Of a stretch of 41,641 nucleotides of DNA, positions 1 through 7,695 are shown piece by piece. This DNA comes from Acidobacteriota bacterium (GTDB taxonomy: Bacteria > Acidobacteriota > Terriglobia > Bryobacterales > Bryobacteraceae), in assembly GCA_016870915.1 (NCBI GenBank), contig VFZY01000032.1, forward strand, positions 1-41,641. The letters run 5' to 3'. Made by a program: the position numbers and the translations under genes. The notes under the pieces are model-generated. The model did no database searches and was not told the origin of the DNA. It saw nothing but the letters and a program-made list of their open reading frames with translations. Numbering within the stretch: position 1 is the first letter of the stretch; the number at the start of each line of letters is the position of its first letter.

Positions 1-119
1 AGTCGGGTCCGCAGAGCGCCTACTCGGCGGCCTCTTCTGTTTTACCGCAGGATTCTCAGGGGTCCCAAGTGGTGTCAGACCCGATCTATCGACCCGCTCA
101 ACTCGGCGGCGTGCATAGT

Positions 120-1415
120 TTAGGTGACATAGACCTGGGCGAGGGCGATCTTGGCAGGCAGGAAGTCGCTGCGCAGCTTCAGCACGTCATTCAACTGCTG
201 GCGCGCCGACTCCACTTCTCCCTTCGCCAGCAGGGCGCGAGCCAGATTGAAGCGGGCGAGGTGATTGTTCGGATTGCTGGTGACCACGGCCTGAAGGTCC
301 GAGATGGCGCTTTGTACCTGGCTGACGTCGCCGCTTGCCAGGGTGAGTGCGGCGCGAATGGCCAGTGCCTGTTCATCCGTGGCGTTCTCCTTCAGGATCT
401 CAGCCACCAGGTCACTCGCTTCCTTGCGCTTGTTCTGGTTGACGAAGATCTCAACCATGCGCTTCTGGTAAGCGGTCTTTTCCTTGGGCTCTTCCTTGAT
501 TCCCGTCTGGTAATACTGAATGGCGCGGTCGAAATCGCGGATGCGGAAGTGGAAGTCGCCGAGCAAGGCATTGGCGTGCTGGAACTGCGTGGGGTTCTTT
601 GAGATCTTGGCGAGTTCGGCGTCGCGCTCCGCCATCTTGCCGGCGGCGTGATAGTGCCCCGCCATCTGCAGGACAAACGTGCCGTTCTTGGGATTGGCGG
701 AAGTCTTGGCCTGCAGGATCTTTTCAGCTTCCTCGCGCCGGTTGGTGCGGATGTAGATGCCGTAGAGCAGATCGTAGAGAGCGTAGGCGTCCTTCTTTTT
801 CCCGATGAAGGCCTTCACCAACGTTTCGGCTTCGGCCACGCGGTTGTCGAGCATGTAGTTCTGGGCCAGCACGGAGATGATCCCGGGGTCTTCCGGCTTC
901 ACCTTATGCGCAGCCTCGAAATCCGCCAGGGCCTCGACGCGGCGGTTGCCGGTAAGGTGCCAGAAGCCGCGGAGGCGGAGGCCGTCGAACGAATTCGGGT
1001 TCCGCTTGAGAAGCTTGGCCGAGAGATCCTCCACTTCCTTGATGAACATCTTGGCGCCGGGGTTTTTCGAGGGGTCCGGGTTCTGGGTGTAGGCGAGCAG
1101 GTAGATTTCGGCCAGTTTGGCGGCCGCGTCTTCGTTGTTGGCGTCCAGCTCGACTGCGCGCCGAAGGGCGTTGACCGCTTCGCCGAACTTGCCGAGACGA
1201 AGCTCGGTAAGGCCCAGCTTGTAGTAGGCTTCGCCGAAGAGCCCGTCTCTTTGGATGGCCCGGCGGAACATGATGGAGGCTTCCTTCACTTTGTTCGACG
1301 TCAGGTAGCGGTTACCGCTTTCGACGTACTTGCGGGCCACCGTCTTAGGGTCGCGGTTGCAGGCCGCCGCCGCCAGCAGCAGCATCATCACGCCCAGCAA
1401 CTTGAGATGTTTCAT
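120..1415 (-). CDS. TPR-repeat lipoprotein
   Basis: The 431-residue product opens with a lipoprotein signal peptide: MKHLK, a hydrophobic run, then a lipobox ending AAAAC at about residue 20. The body is a series of tetratricopeptide repeats (for example AYYKLGLTELRLGKFGEAVNAL and ARFNLARALLAKGEVESARQ) covering nearly the whole chain. It resembles the long TPR lipoproteins linked to exopolysaccharide or PEP-CTERM export, but no such partner is visible here, so the role is open: probably a periplasmic scaffold. The start at 1415 is supported by GGAG eight bases upstream. The frame stays open to 2042, but that extension is antisense-free shadow of the upstream gene. It lies 148 bp downstream of the cytoplasmic-looking TPR gene and is probably its operon partner. 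The family call is firm; the partner is unknown. Confidence 0.85.
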   Translation of the reverse strand: MKHLKLLGVMMLLLAAAACNRDPKTVARKYVESGNRYLTSNKVKEASIMFRRAIQRDGLFGEAYYKLGLTELRLGKFGEAVNALRRAVELDANNEDAAAKLAEIYLLAYTQNPDPSKNPGAKMFIKEVEDLSAKLLKRNPNSFDGLRLRGFWHLTGNRRVEALADFEAAHKVKPEDPGIISVLAQNYMLDNRVAEAETLVKAFIGKKKDAYALYDLLYGIYIRTNRREEAEKILQAKTSANPKNGTFVLQMAGHYHAAGKMAERDAELAKISKNPTQFQHANALLGDFHFRIRDFDRAIQYYQTGIKEEPKEKTAYQKRMVEIFVNQNKRKEASDLVAEILKENATDEQALAIRAALTLASGDVSQVQSAISDLQAVVTSNPNNHLARFNLARALLAKGEVESARQQLNDVLKLRSDFLPAKIALAQVYVT

Positions 1416-1563
1416 GGCTTTTGCTCCAACTCTGAGGTAGATACAATTCAAATCCGGCGCGCCCTTGTCTCCGCAGCGCACCAGACACTCCACGTGCAGT
1501 TCCCTATTATCCCATGCACGAATCGAGGTATGCCGGACTTCATCACGGGAGATGGCGCCGGTT

Positions 1564-3186
1564 TCATGCCTGGCCTCCGAAGTAGCCCTGTGAGAACTCG
1601 GGCCGCAACTCGAGCGCCCGCCGCCAGCAGCGGCGCGCCTCCTCGGGTTCGCCTTCGGCCTCCAGGGCATGGCCCAGATTGAGAAGTGCCTCGGCGAACG
1701 CCTCGCGCTCCTCGAGTGCCTGGCGATACAGCTGGATGGCATCGGCAGGCCGGCCGGCATTCTGAAGCAGGAGTCCGGTGTTGTAGAAGAGTTCCGCGCT
1801 GCGCTCTCCCAGGTCGAGGAGCCGGGCCTGCCAGGCGAGCGCCTTTTCATGGTCCTGGCGTTCAATGGCCAGTGCAGCCAGGGCGCGCAGGGCGTCGACG
1901 GCGGAAGAGTCCAGTTCGACGACGGCGGCCAGAGCTTCCTCGGCCCGTTCCCGTTCGCCGCTCCGCCAGAAGGCAAGACCCAGGTTGAGCAGCGCTTCCG
2001 GCCAGCCGGGCCGCACGCGAAGGCAGGTTTCAAACGCCTCAATGGCGCCCCTCAGGTCGAGCTTTTCGAGACGAAGGTAACCCAGGCGGAACCAGACTTC
2101 ATCCCAGTCGGGCCGTTTCTGCACCAGGCGCGAATAGATGCGCTCGGCCTCCTCGCGCTGGTCCTGTTTTTCGAGAATGGCGGCCAGATTGTGCTGCGCC
2201 TCCACCAGATCCGGGGCCTGGCGGACGGCCTGCTCGTAATGCTCTCGCGCCGAGTCCAGGTGGCCGAGTTCGTGCTTTAGCAAGCCCAGTTGCATGCGCA
2301 CCGGTCCCGCCTCCGGCCGCAGATTCAATGCCTCTTCATACGCGCGGACCGCTTTTTCCGTCTGGCCGAGTCTCTGCAGGGCGACCGCCAGGTTGAACCA
2401 CGCTTCGAACTGCTCCGGCGATTCGTCCACCAGCTTGCCGCAGTATTGGACCGCCGCTTCATGATCGCCTTCGGCGAAGGCTGCCGCGGCGAAGGCCTCC
2501 AGGGCGGCCGGCGCTCCCGGCCGTTTTCCGGCCAGCCGGGCGGCGTGGGTGCGGGCTGAAGCGTAGTCCTTCTCCTGCATCGCCACGGCGATCAGATTGG
2601 CGAGGGTCTCTTCCGACTGGTCATTCCGGGCCAGCACCTTCTCATACGCCTGCCGCGCCTCATCGAGCCGCTTCAGCAACTGGAGGGCAACACCACGGGC
2701 GAAAAGGCCCGTCTCGTGATCCGGCTGTTGGGCCAAAAACTGGTCGAGTTCAGCCAGGGCTTCCTCGGCCCGCTCCTGATGCAGCAGGCAGATCGCCAGC
2801 CCAAGGCGGGTTTCGACGCGGGACGGCTGAAGCTTCAGGGCCCGTTCGAACTGTACGCCGGCTTCGGTCCAGCGGCCCAGACGCTCCAGGCAGACGCCCA
2901 GATTGAAGGCGCCGGCGGCGTGGCTGGGGTCCGCTTCGGCGAGACGGGTGTAGACTTCCGCCGCGGCTTCCAGTTGGTCCAGTTCGAAGAAGATGTGCGC
3001 TTTGGCCGCCAGCAGGTCCGGTTCCGTCTGGATGTTCTCCGGCGCCTCGACGATCACCTGAAGAGCTTCGGCCAGCTTCCCTTCCAGGTGCAGCGTGACC
3101 ACCCGTGCCAACACGGGACGGGTGCCAGCCGCCGGTACGCGGACGGACGGTTGCAGCCGGGGCGTTTCACGGCTTTTGAGGGTCAT
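1564..3186 (-). CDS. TPR-repeat protein (soluble)
   Basis: The 540-residue protein is built almost entirely of tetratricopeptide repeats (roughly 13 to 15 units), recognisable by the W/L-G-A-F-A-P pattern, for example AWFNLAVALQRLGQTEKAVRAYEEAL and VWFRLGYLRLEKLDLRGAIEAFE. There is no signal peptide or membrane helix, so it may act in the cytoplasm as a protein-interaction scaffold, unless the membrane-anchored upstream protein holds it. The start at 3186 is chosen because its ATG overlaps the upstream stop codon as ATGA, a classic translational-coupling arrangement; a start 36 bases further upstream would run into the preceding gene. The coupling implies stoichiometric production with the zinc-ribbon/LamG-like protein. 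No enzymatic motif is visible. Confidence 0.85.
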   Translation of the reverse strand: MTLKSRETPRLQPSVRVPAAGTRPVLARVVTLHLEGKLAEALQVIVEAPENIQTEPDLLAAKAHIFFELDQLEAAAEVYTRLAEADPSHAAGAFNLGVCLERLGRWTEAGVQFERALKLQPSRVETRLGLAICLLHQERAEEALAELDQFLAQQPDHETGLFARGVALQLLKRLDEARQAYEKVLARNDQSEETLANLIAVAMQEKDYASARTHAARLAGKRPGAPAALEAFAAAAFAEGDHEAAVQYCGKLVDESPEQFEAWFNLAVALQRLGQTEKAVRAYEEALNLRPEAGPVRMQLGLLKHELGHLDSAREHYEQAVRQAPDLVEAQHNLAAILEKQDQREEAERIYSRLVQKRPDWDEVWFRLGYLRLEKLDLRGAIEAFETCLRVRPGWPEALLNLGLAFWRSGERERAEEALAAVVELDSSAVDALRALAALAIERQDHEKALAWQARLLDLGERSAELFYNTGLLLQNAGRPADAIQLYRQALEEREAFAEALLNLGHALEAEGEPEEARRCWRRALELRPEFSQGYFGGQA

Positions 3187-5432
3187 GGCGCGGGCACTCC
3201 GGCCGGATGCTCCGGCAGCCATGCGGCGAGCCGGGCGCAGAACATTCCGGGAAGGTCGTTCTGGTGGGTGATGATGAGAGAACGGAGTCGCGCGCGCTCC
3301 CCCGCTTCCGAGAAGAAGCCGACACCGCCCGCCGCCAGACGGGCGTCTGTCCAGGTGTCAATGATCCGGTCTTGAATTCGTGTCACAAAGCTCGATCCCT
3401 CGATCGTCAGCCGGACGCGATACACAGTATCGGCTCGTGTCTGAAACGGAAACGGGAGTTCGACCTTCTCCATCATCCTTCCACTCAATACCGCATATCG
3501 GACAAATCCCAGCGAAGGCAGAGGACCGTCCTTCAGGACCACCAATTTCATCGCGTAATAGTTGTGATCATCGGGCGCCCGGAAGACCCAGCCGAGCGCC
3601 TTGGCTTCGATTTGCCCCTGAAACTCCACCACGTAGTCGCGCAAGCCAAGAGATGGGCGGAGAAGCGCCAGGGTGCGAGGGGTGGCGGCGCCGGACGTGT
3701 CCAGGCGCCAGGATTGCGCGCCCTCGGTCCAACGGTCGAGACCGCCCTGGAAATCCTCGCGCAGATCGATGGCGGCCCGGCTTACAATCTGCGCGCGCAG
3801 TTCGGGGGCGATGCCAGCCTTAAGATAGGCGGTGGCTTCGAGGCCAGTGGCGAGGACGGCGGGCAGCAGGACGCCCACCAGCTTGCGGGACATCGGGATC
3901 TCGGAGAGCCAGTCCATGACAGAGGGCTTGGGAGGCGCAGTGTGGAGACGCCAGAGTTCGATGCCTGCGAAGGGAAGCCGGGCGGGGCGGGGTTTTCGTT
4001 CGGGGTCCGCCGGGCGGAGTGCCAGGATCGCGGCGGCTTCGATGGGCCGGTATGGCCGGAGGGCCTGAAGTCGAGTGGCGCGTGGGGGTTGGCCGGGCGC
4101 GATACGGGGGGCGCGGGGGCGCGGGGCGAGTCCGGGCTCGCGGAATGGGACCGGGACGGGTTGGGCGGCCACGGGGCGGAGTGCCGCGGCGGCTGAGAGG
4201 ACCTGGATTGCCAGGGCGCCCTGCAGAGGCGGTGGTTCAAAGATCTCAGCCTGCGGGCGGCCGATCTGGAATCGGCCGCGAGGGAGGGCGGCGGTCCATG
4301 ACTTGGCGAGAGGCGTGGACCAAGCTTCCGTTAACCGTCCGGGGGTGCCCGGTGCCATGCCGCCCGATGCCAAGCCAATGGTGGGGTTCTGGCGGGCTCC
4401 GGCGGTCCTCAGGCGTCTGACGGCTGTCTGCGTGAGCGGGAGTGCGGGGATCCGGGCGGCTGGCGCGGCCCAGAAAGCTTTGGGAACGGCGGAGTCGCAC
4501 CGGAGCGGCGGACGGATAGAGATGGGAAGGCGGGTCCAGCCGCGACGGTTGAGAGCGCGAGCCGAGGGCCGCGAGGACGCGCCTGGGATCCTGAGTCCTG
4601 AACCACCGAATGCAATGGCTGCTACCGCGAAAGGGCGTAGCGGGCCTGGCGCCACGGCCGGAGGGGGCGCGAGCGCCCAGGCTACGCCGGCGGGCAGCCG
4701 CCCCCGGGTTCGTTCCTTCGGAGTGGCCGGGGCATGCACCTCGACCCGCTCCAACGGCCGGGCGGCTCCCAGGGGCATGGCGGCTGAGGGCGCCGCCGGC
4801 TCCCAGCGCAACTCCGTCGAGTCCTGCAGAGCGGCCGCCGGTCGCGGTGAAGGGCTGGTGCGTCCCGCCCAACGGCCCCAGTACACCTCGATGGTCTGGT
4901 CGTTGTAGGCGAAAGAATCCGGCAGGAACGCCGAGATGTGATGCTCTTCGTCGGCGGGCGGAAGAGCGGGGGCGAAGGGCTCTTCCGGGGCGTATTCGAG
5001 GATAGCCGCGCCGGGGCGGGGCGCACTCCAGGCAGGGGGCGCGGGCGTGCGCGGCTGGATCGAGATCCGTGCGGTGAGCAGTTCCTCCGGAACCCAGGCG
5101 GTCAGGCCCGGTGGTATCCGGGGTCCAACCGGGTGGGCGAGGAACGGAGCCTGCGCCGGGGCAGATTCGGCGGGGCCGGGGCCGGATTCCGGTTCCGGGG
5201 CGATGGGGGGCGGCACCCTTGGATCCAGTTCGACCGGGGGGGCTGGTACGGCCGGCAGACCTTGGCCCAGCAAGATTGCCCGCAGCCGTTCTCCCGATCT
5301 GTTAAGCCGTTCGAGGGCCGTGGAGTCCAGCGCGGAGAGAAAATCGCGCCGGTGCTCGTCCGAGCAGAAATCCGCCCCTTTCCGCAGAAGCGAGATCTTG
5401 CCACCGCAATGCAGGCAGACTATTCCCGGCAC
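3183..5432 (-). CDS. Zinc-ribbon / Pro-Ala-rich linker / LamG-like membrane protein
   Basis: A 749-residue composite protein. Residues 5-25 hold a CxxC followed by a third Cys and a His (CLHCGGK, then FCSDEHR), as in a small zinc ribbon. Residues 60-480 are a low-complexity Pro/Ala/Arg-rich stretch. A hydrophobic segment near residue 520 (KLVGVLLPAVLATGL) could cross the membrane once. The last 190 residues, with LREDFQGGLDRW, WVFRAPDDHNYYAMK and VRLTIEGSSFVTRI, resemble a concanavalin-like (LamG/DUF1080-type) fold. The predicted topology is cytoplasmic zinc ribbon, disordered spacer, one helix, external lectin-like domain. The GTG start is forced by an in-frame stop 18 bases upstream; a GGGA lies a few bases before it. 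It sits 44 bp after the CarD-like gene and overlaps the next TPR gene by 4 bp. I do not recognise this architecture. Confidence 0.75.
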   Translation of the reverse strand: MPGIVCLHCGGKISLLRKGADFCSDEHRRDFLSALDSTALERLNRSGERLRAILLGQGLPAVPAPPVELDPRVPPPIAPEPESGPGPAESAPAQAPFLAHPVGPRIPPGLTAWVPEELLTARISIQPRTPAPPAWSAPRPGAAILEYAPEEPFAPALPPADEEHHISAFLPDSFAYNDQTIEVYWGRWAGRTSPSPRPAAALQDSTELRWEPAAPSAAMPLGAARPLERVEVHAPATPKERTRGRLPAGVAWALAPPPAVAPGPLRPFAVAAIAFGGSGLRIPGASSRPSARALNRRGWTRLPISIRPPLRCDSAVPKAFWAAPAARIPALPLTQTAVRRLRTAGARQNPTIGLASGGMAPGTPGRLTEAWSTPLAKSWTAALPRGRFQIGRPQAEIFEPPPLQGALAIQVLSAAAALRPVAAQPVPVPFREPGLAPRPRAPRIAPGQPPRATRLQALRPYRPIEAAAILALRPADPERKPRPARLPFAGIELWRLHTAPPKPSVMDWLSEIPMSRKLVGVLLPAVLATGLEATAYLKAGIAPELRAQIVSRAAIDLREDFQGGLDRWTEGAQSWRLDTSGAATPRTLALLRPSLGLRDYVVEFQGQIEAKALGWVFRAPDDHNYYAMKLVVLKDGPLPSLGFVRYAVLSGRMMEKVELPFPFQTRADTVYRVRLTIEGSSFVTRIQDRIIDTWTDARLAAGGVGFFSEAGERARLRSLIITHQNDLPGMFCARLAAWLPEHPAGVPAP

Positions 5433-5476
5433 ACGTTCCCAGATGCCTTATCGGCACGCGGGGACCAGGGGAAGAA

Positions 5477-5992
5477 CTACATTGGCTCGGGGAACTTGAG
5501 GGCGGACTTGGCGACGGTGCGGGTGAGCAGGTCGACGGCGTCGGGTTCGGCGAGGCTGCGGGCGATGGCTACTTCGGAGATGAGGAGTTGCCGGGCGCGG
5601 TCGAGCATTTTCTTTTCCCGAAACGACAAGGGCTTTTCCTTGTTGAGGATGAGGAGGGTCTTAAAAACCTCGGCCACCTCGGTGAGGGTGCCCACGCGCA
5701 TGCGTTCCGAGTTCTCGCGGAAGCGATTCTTCCAATCCGGGCAGGTTTTGCACTTCACCTCAGCCAGAAAATTGAGGACGCGGTTCACCTCGGCCGATTT
5801 GGTCACCCGCCGCAAGCCGAGGTCGCCGACATGCGAGAACGGCACCATGACGGTCATGCTTCTGTAGGCCAGGCGGAGCAGATAAAACGGCTCGAACTGG
5901 GCCCCGAACGCCCGGGTTCTGATGTTCTCGATCGTTCCCACTCCGTAGTTCGGATAGACAACCTTCTCTCCGATGTGGAAGTTGATGATCAC
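5477..5992 (-). CDS. CarD-like transcriptional regulator
   Basis: The 171-residue product has the CarD/TRCF-type RNA-polymerase-interaction domain at its N-terminus: FHIGEKVVYPNYGVGTIE, followed by YLLRL, MTVMVPF and the linker into a helical C-terminal part (KTLLILNKEKPLSFREKKMLDRARQLL). CarD proteins bind the RNA polymerase beta subunit and stabilise open promoter complexes, with wide effects on rRNA and housekeeping transcription. The GTG start at 5992 is chosen because GAGG lies 7-8 bases upstream and the CarD domain begins directly after it. A longer TTG reading at 6073 falls inside the predicted -35 box, so it would not be transcribed. CKTC at about residue 92 is a minor oddity. It heads the minus-strand run down to 120. 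Confidence 0.9.
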   Translation of the reverse strand: MIINFHIGEKVVYPNYGVGTIENIRTRAFGAQFEPFYLLRLAYRSMTVMVPFSHVGDLGLRRVTKSAEVNRVLNFLAEVKCKTCPDWKNRFRENSERMRVGTLTEVAEVFKTLLILNKEKPLSFREKKMLDRARQLLISEVAIARSLAEPDAVDLLTRTVAKSALKFPEPM

Positions 5993-6044
5993 TGGAGTGC
6001 ACCTCACGCGAGTTGTAGATCCATCGCCCTTGCGGGTATACAGG

Positions 6045-6073
6045 ATGTTAGCCGGATTCCGGCACAAAGTCAA
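6045..6073 (-). promoter_or_regulatory. Sigma70-type promoter for the CarD-like operon
   Basis: Read on the minus strand, TTGACT (6068-6073) and TAACAT (6045-6050) are separated by exactly 17 bases. The -35 box matches consensus at 5 of 6 positions and the -10 box at 4 of 6. Transcription would start near 6038, giving a leader of about 45 bases to the GTG at 5992. This is a sequence match only. Confidence 0.6.
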
Positions 6074-6109
6074 CGATAAAATGATATTTCAGTGACTGTA
6101 GTATGTTGT

Positions 6110-6141
6110 TTTTCATATGGCTTTTCATATGGCTTTTCATA
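6110..6141. repeat. 12-bp tandem repeat, about 2.7 copies
   Basis: The unit ttttcatatggc occurs at 6110-6121 and 6122-6133, followed by ttttcata at 6134-6141. It contains the 6-bp palindrome CATATG and lies about 40 bp upstream of the CarD promoter -35 box. The stretch 5993-6309 contains no gene; it holds this repeat, the promoter and an inverted-repeat structure. Confidence 0.8.
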
Positions 6142-6158
6142 GATCCTGCGAGATCGTG

Positions 6159-6220
6159 TAGGCCTGACGGGCTGACGGTGTACTCTTGGAAGTATACACC
6201 TCGTCGGGGTGCTGCCTACC
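6159..6220. other. Nested inverted repeat in the gap before the CarD operon
   Basis: The outer arms gtaggc (6159-6164) and gcctac (6215-6220) enclose inner arms ggtgta (6177-6182) and tacacc (6195-6200), with extra GAC/GTC pairing across a small bulge. There is no T-run on either side. It lies between the 3' end of the DUF1501 gene and the CarD promoter, so it could terminate or process the upstream transcript, or be a protein-binding site. Confidence 0.35.
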
Positions 6221-6309
6221 TGAAATGCTGCAAGGGCGGGATTTAGGGGTCGAAGGCGGCCCGGGAGCGGGGACTGGGCGCCTGGGTTCAGTTAACGATA
6301 ACTAAGGAC

Positions 6310-7683
6310 TTAACTCCACAGCTCCTGAATGGGCCCGTAGAGGTCCTGGGCGGCGGAGGGGACGTATTCGAAGCCGCGGCCGGCGGGGTCATCGCGGCGG
6401 ATGGTGGTCCAATCGATGCCGAGGGCGGAGTAGATGGTGGCGGCGAGGTCTTCGCCGCGGATCTCGCGGCTCCTGGACCAGCCCGGGTCCGCGACATTGC
6501 GGCCGAGTTCATCGGAGGAGCCGATGGCGCGGCCTCCGCGAACCCTGGCGCCTGAAACCAGGACGGCCTGCTGCAGAAAATGGTCGCGCCCGGCCTGGGC
6601 ATTGACGGGGCCGATGGTGCGGCCGAACTCGCCGAGGGCGACGACGAGGGTCTCCTCCGCGTGCCCGCCGGACTTGAGATCGGCGAGGAGGGCGCCCAGG
6701 GCGGTGTCGAACTGCCGCCCCAGGGAGTTCGGGTTGGCGGCGTTGAAGGGACCGCCATAGATGTTGGCATGGTTGTCCCAGCCGCCCACGGTGATCTGAA
6801 CGAACCGGGTTCCGAGGTTACCGCGCACCAGGTTGCGGGCGGCGATGCAGGCGTTTCCGAACGCGGTGTTGCCGTAGCGGTTGCGCTCCGCCGCGTCCCA
6901 GGTAAAGACCGTGTTGACGGCGGTGCTAGACATGAGGGCGGTGGCGCGTTCGCGGAATGCCCGGACTTCAGCGGCCGAGGCGGTGATATTCAGGCCTTCG
7001 GGGCTTTCCGGTTCGAGCGAGCGGAGCAGTCCGAGCCGCCGTTCGTAGGCTGCGGCGCCATCGCGATGCCCGGCATTCGGCAGACCGCCGCCCCCCGGAT
7101 TGACGTAGAACGGCGCGTTTTCCGGCGGCAGGAAGCCAGATCCGGGTCCATTATTCGTGTTCAGCGACAGGAACGCGGGCAGCGGGCTCTCCTTACGGCC
7201 GAGTTCCACCGCCACGACGCTGCCGATATGGGGCGCGATCCGGGCGGCGGCGGGCGCCGGGTTGCGCCCGATCATCAGCCAGTTCCGGGCAAGGTCATGA
7301 ACCGCGGCCCAAGCCCTGACGCTGCGGACCAGTGCGATGGATTCCATCTGCTCGGCCAGGCGGGGCATGAGGCCGGCCGGCCAGCGGATGTCGCCGAACG
7401 AAGCCGGCTGGAAACCGGCCGGGGTCCAGGGACCTTCCTTGAGATCGAACGTGTCGATATGGCTGGGGCCCCCTGCCATCATGATCAAAATACAGGACTT
7501 GGCGGTAGCAATGGGGCTCACCGCCGCCCGGGCGACCGTCTCCAGGGGACGGCTGGGCGCCAGGTAGTAGCCGCCGATTCCCGACGCAAGATGCCGGAAA
7601 AACACGCGGCGGCTCCAGTGCGGCGCGCGGAGAAAGGGCTGTCCGGTGATTCCCGACCAATCGAAGCCAAAACGGTTTTTCAT
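6310..7683 (-). CDS. DUF1501 family exported protein
   Basis: The 457-residue protein has the DUF1501 hallmarks: a twin-arginine-like leader near the N-terminus (SRRVFFRHLASG, about residues 24-35), AGGPSHIDTFDLK near residue 72, WDNHANIYGG in the middle, and LGEFGRT followed by GRDHF near residues 350-375. DUF1501 proteins share the alkaline phosphatase/sulfatase fold and are often encoded beside DUF1549/DUF1553 cytochrome-like proteins, as here. The actual substrate is unknown for most members. ATG at 7683 is preceded by GGAGG, and the gene starts 12 bp after the DUF1549/1553 stop, so both are one transcription unit. The Tat-like leader suggests the protein folds in the cytoplasm before export. 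Confidence 0.9.
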   Translation of the reverse strand: MKNRFGFDWSGITGQPFLRAPHWSRRVFFRHLASGIGGYYLAPSRPLETVARAAVSPIATAKSCILIMMAGGPSHIDTFDLKEGPWTPAGFQPASFGDIRWPAGLMPRLAEQMESIALVRSVRAWAAVHDLARNWLMIGRNPAPAAARIAPHIGSVVAVELGRKESPLPAFLSLNTNNGPGSGFLPPENAPFYVNPGGGGLPNAGHRDGAAAYERRLGLLRSLEPESPEGLNITASAAEVRAFRERATALMSSTAVNTVFTWDAAERNRYGNTAFGNACIAARNLVRGNLGTRFVQITVGGWDNHANIYGGPFNAANPNSLGRQFDTALGALLADLKSGGHAEETLVVALGEFGRTIGPVNAQAGRDHFLQQAVLVSGARVRGGRAIGSSDELGRNVADPGWSRSREIRGEDLAATIYSALGIDWTTIRRDDPAGRGFEYVPSAAQDLYGPIQELWS

Positions 7684-7695
7684 TGCGACCTCCGG

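Noticed and set aside
1416-2042. N-terminal extension of the TPR lipoprotein frame by about 209 codons
   Set aside because: It lies across the upstream TPR gene, contains no conserved sequence, and the lipoprotein signal with a ribosome site starts at 1415.
4938-5867. Long plus-strand open frame over the zinc-ribbon and CarD genes
   Set aside because: It is Gly/Arg-rich and carries no domain; open frames on the opposite strand are expected at this GC, and the minus-strand genes show clear motifs.
5993-6073. TTG start at 6073 for the CarD-like gene
   Set aside because: It falls inside the predicted -35 box and adds residues unlike the family; the GTG at 5992 has a ribosome site.
6110-6141. 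CRISPR-like array
   Set aside because: The units are contiguous 12-bp direct repeats with no spacers and no cas gene nearby.
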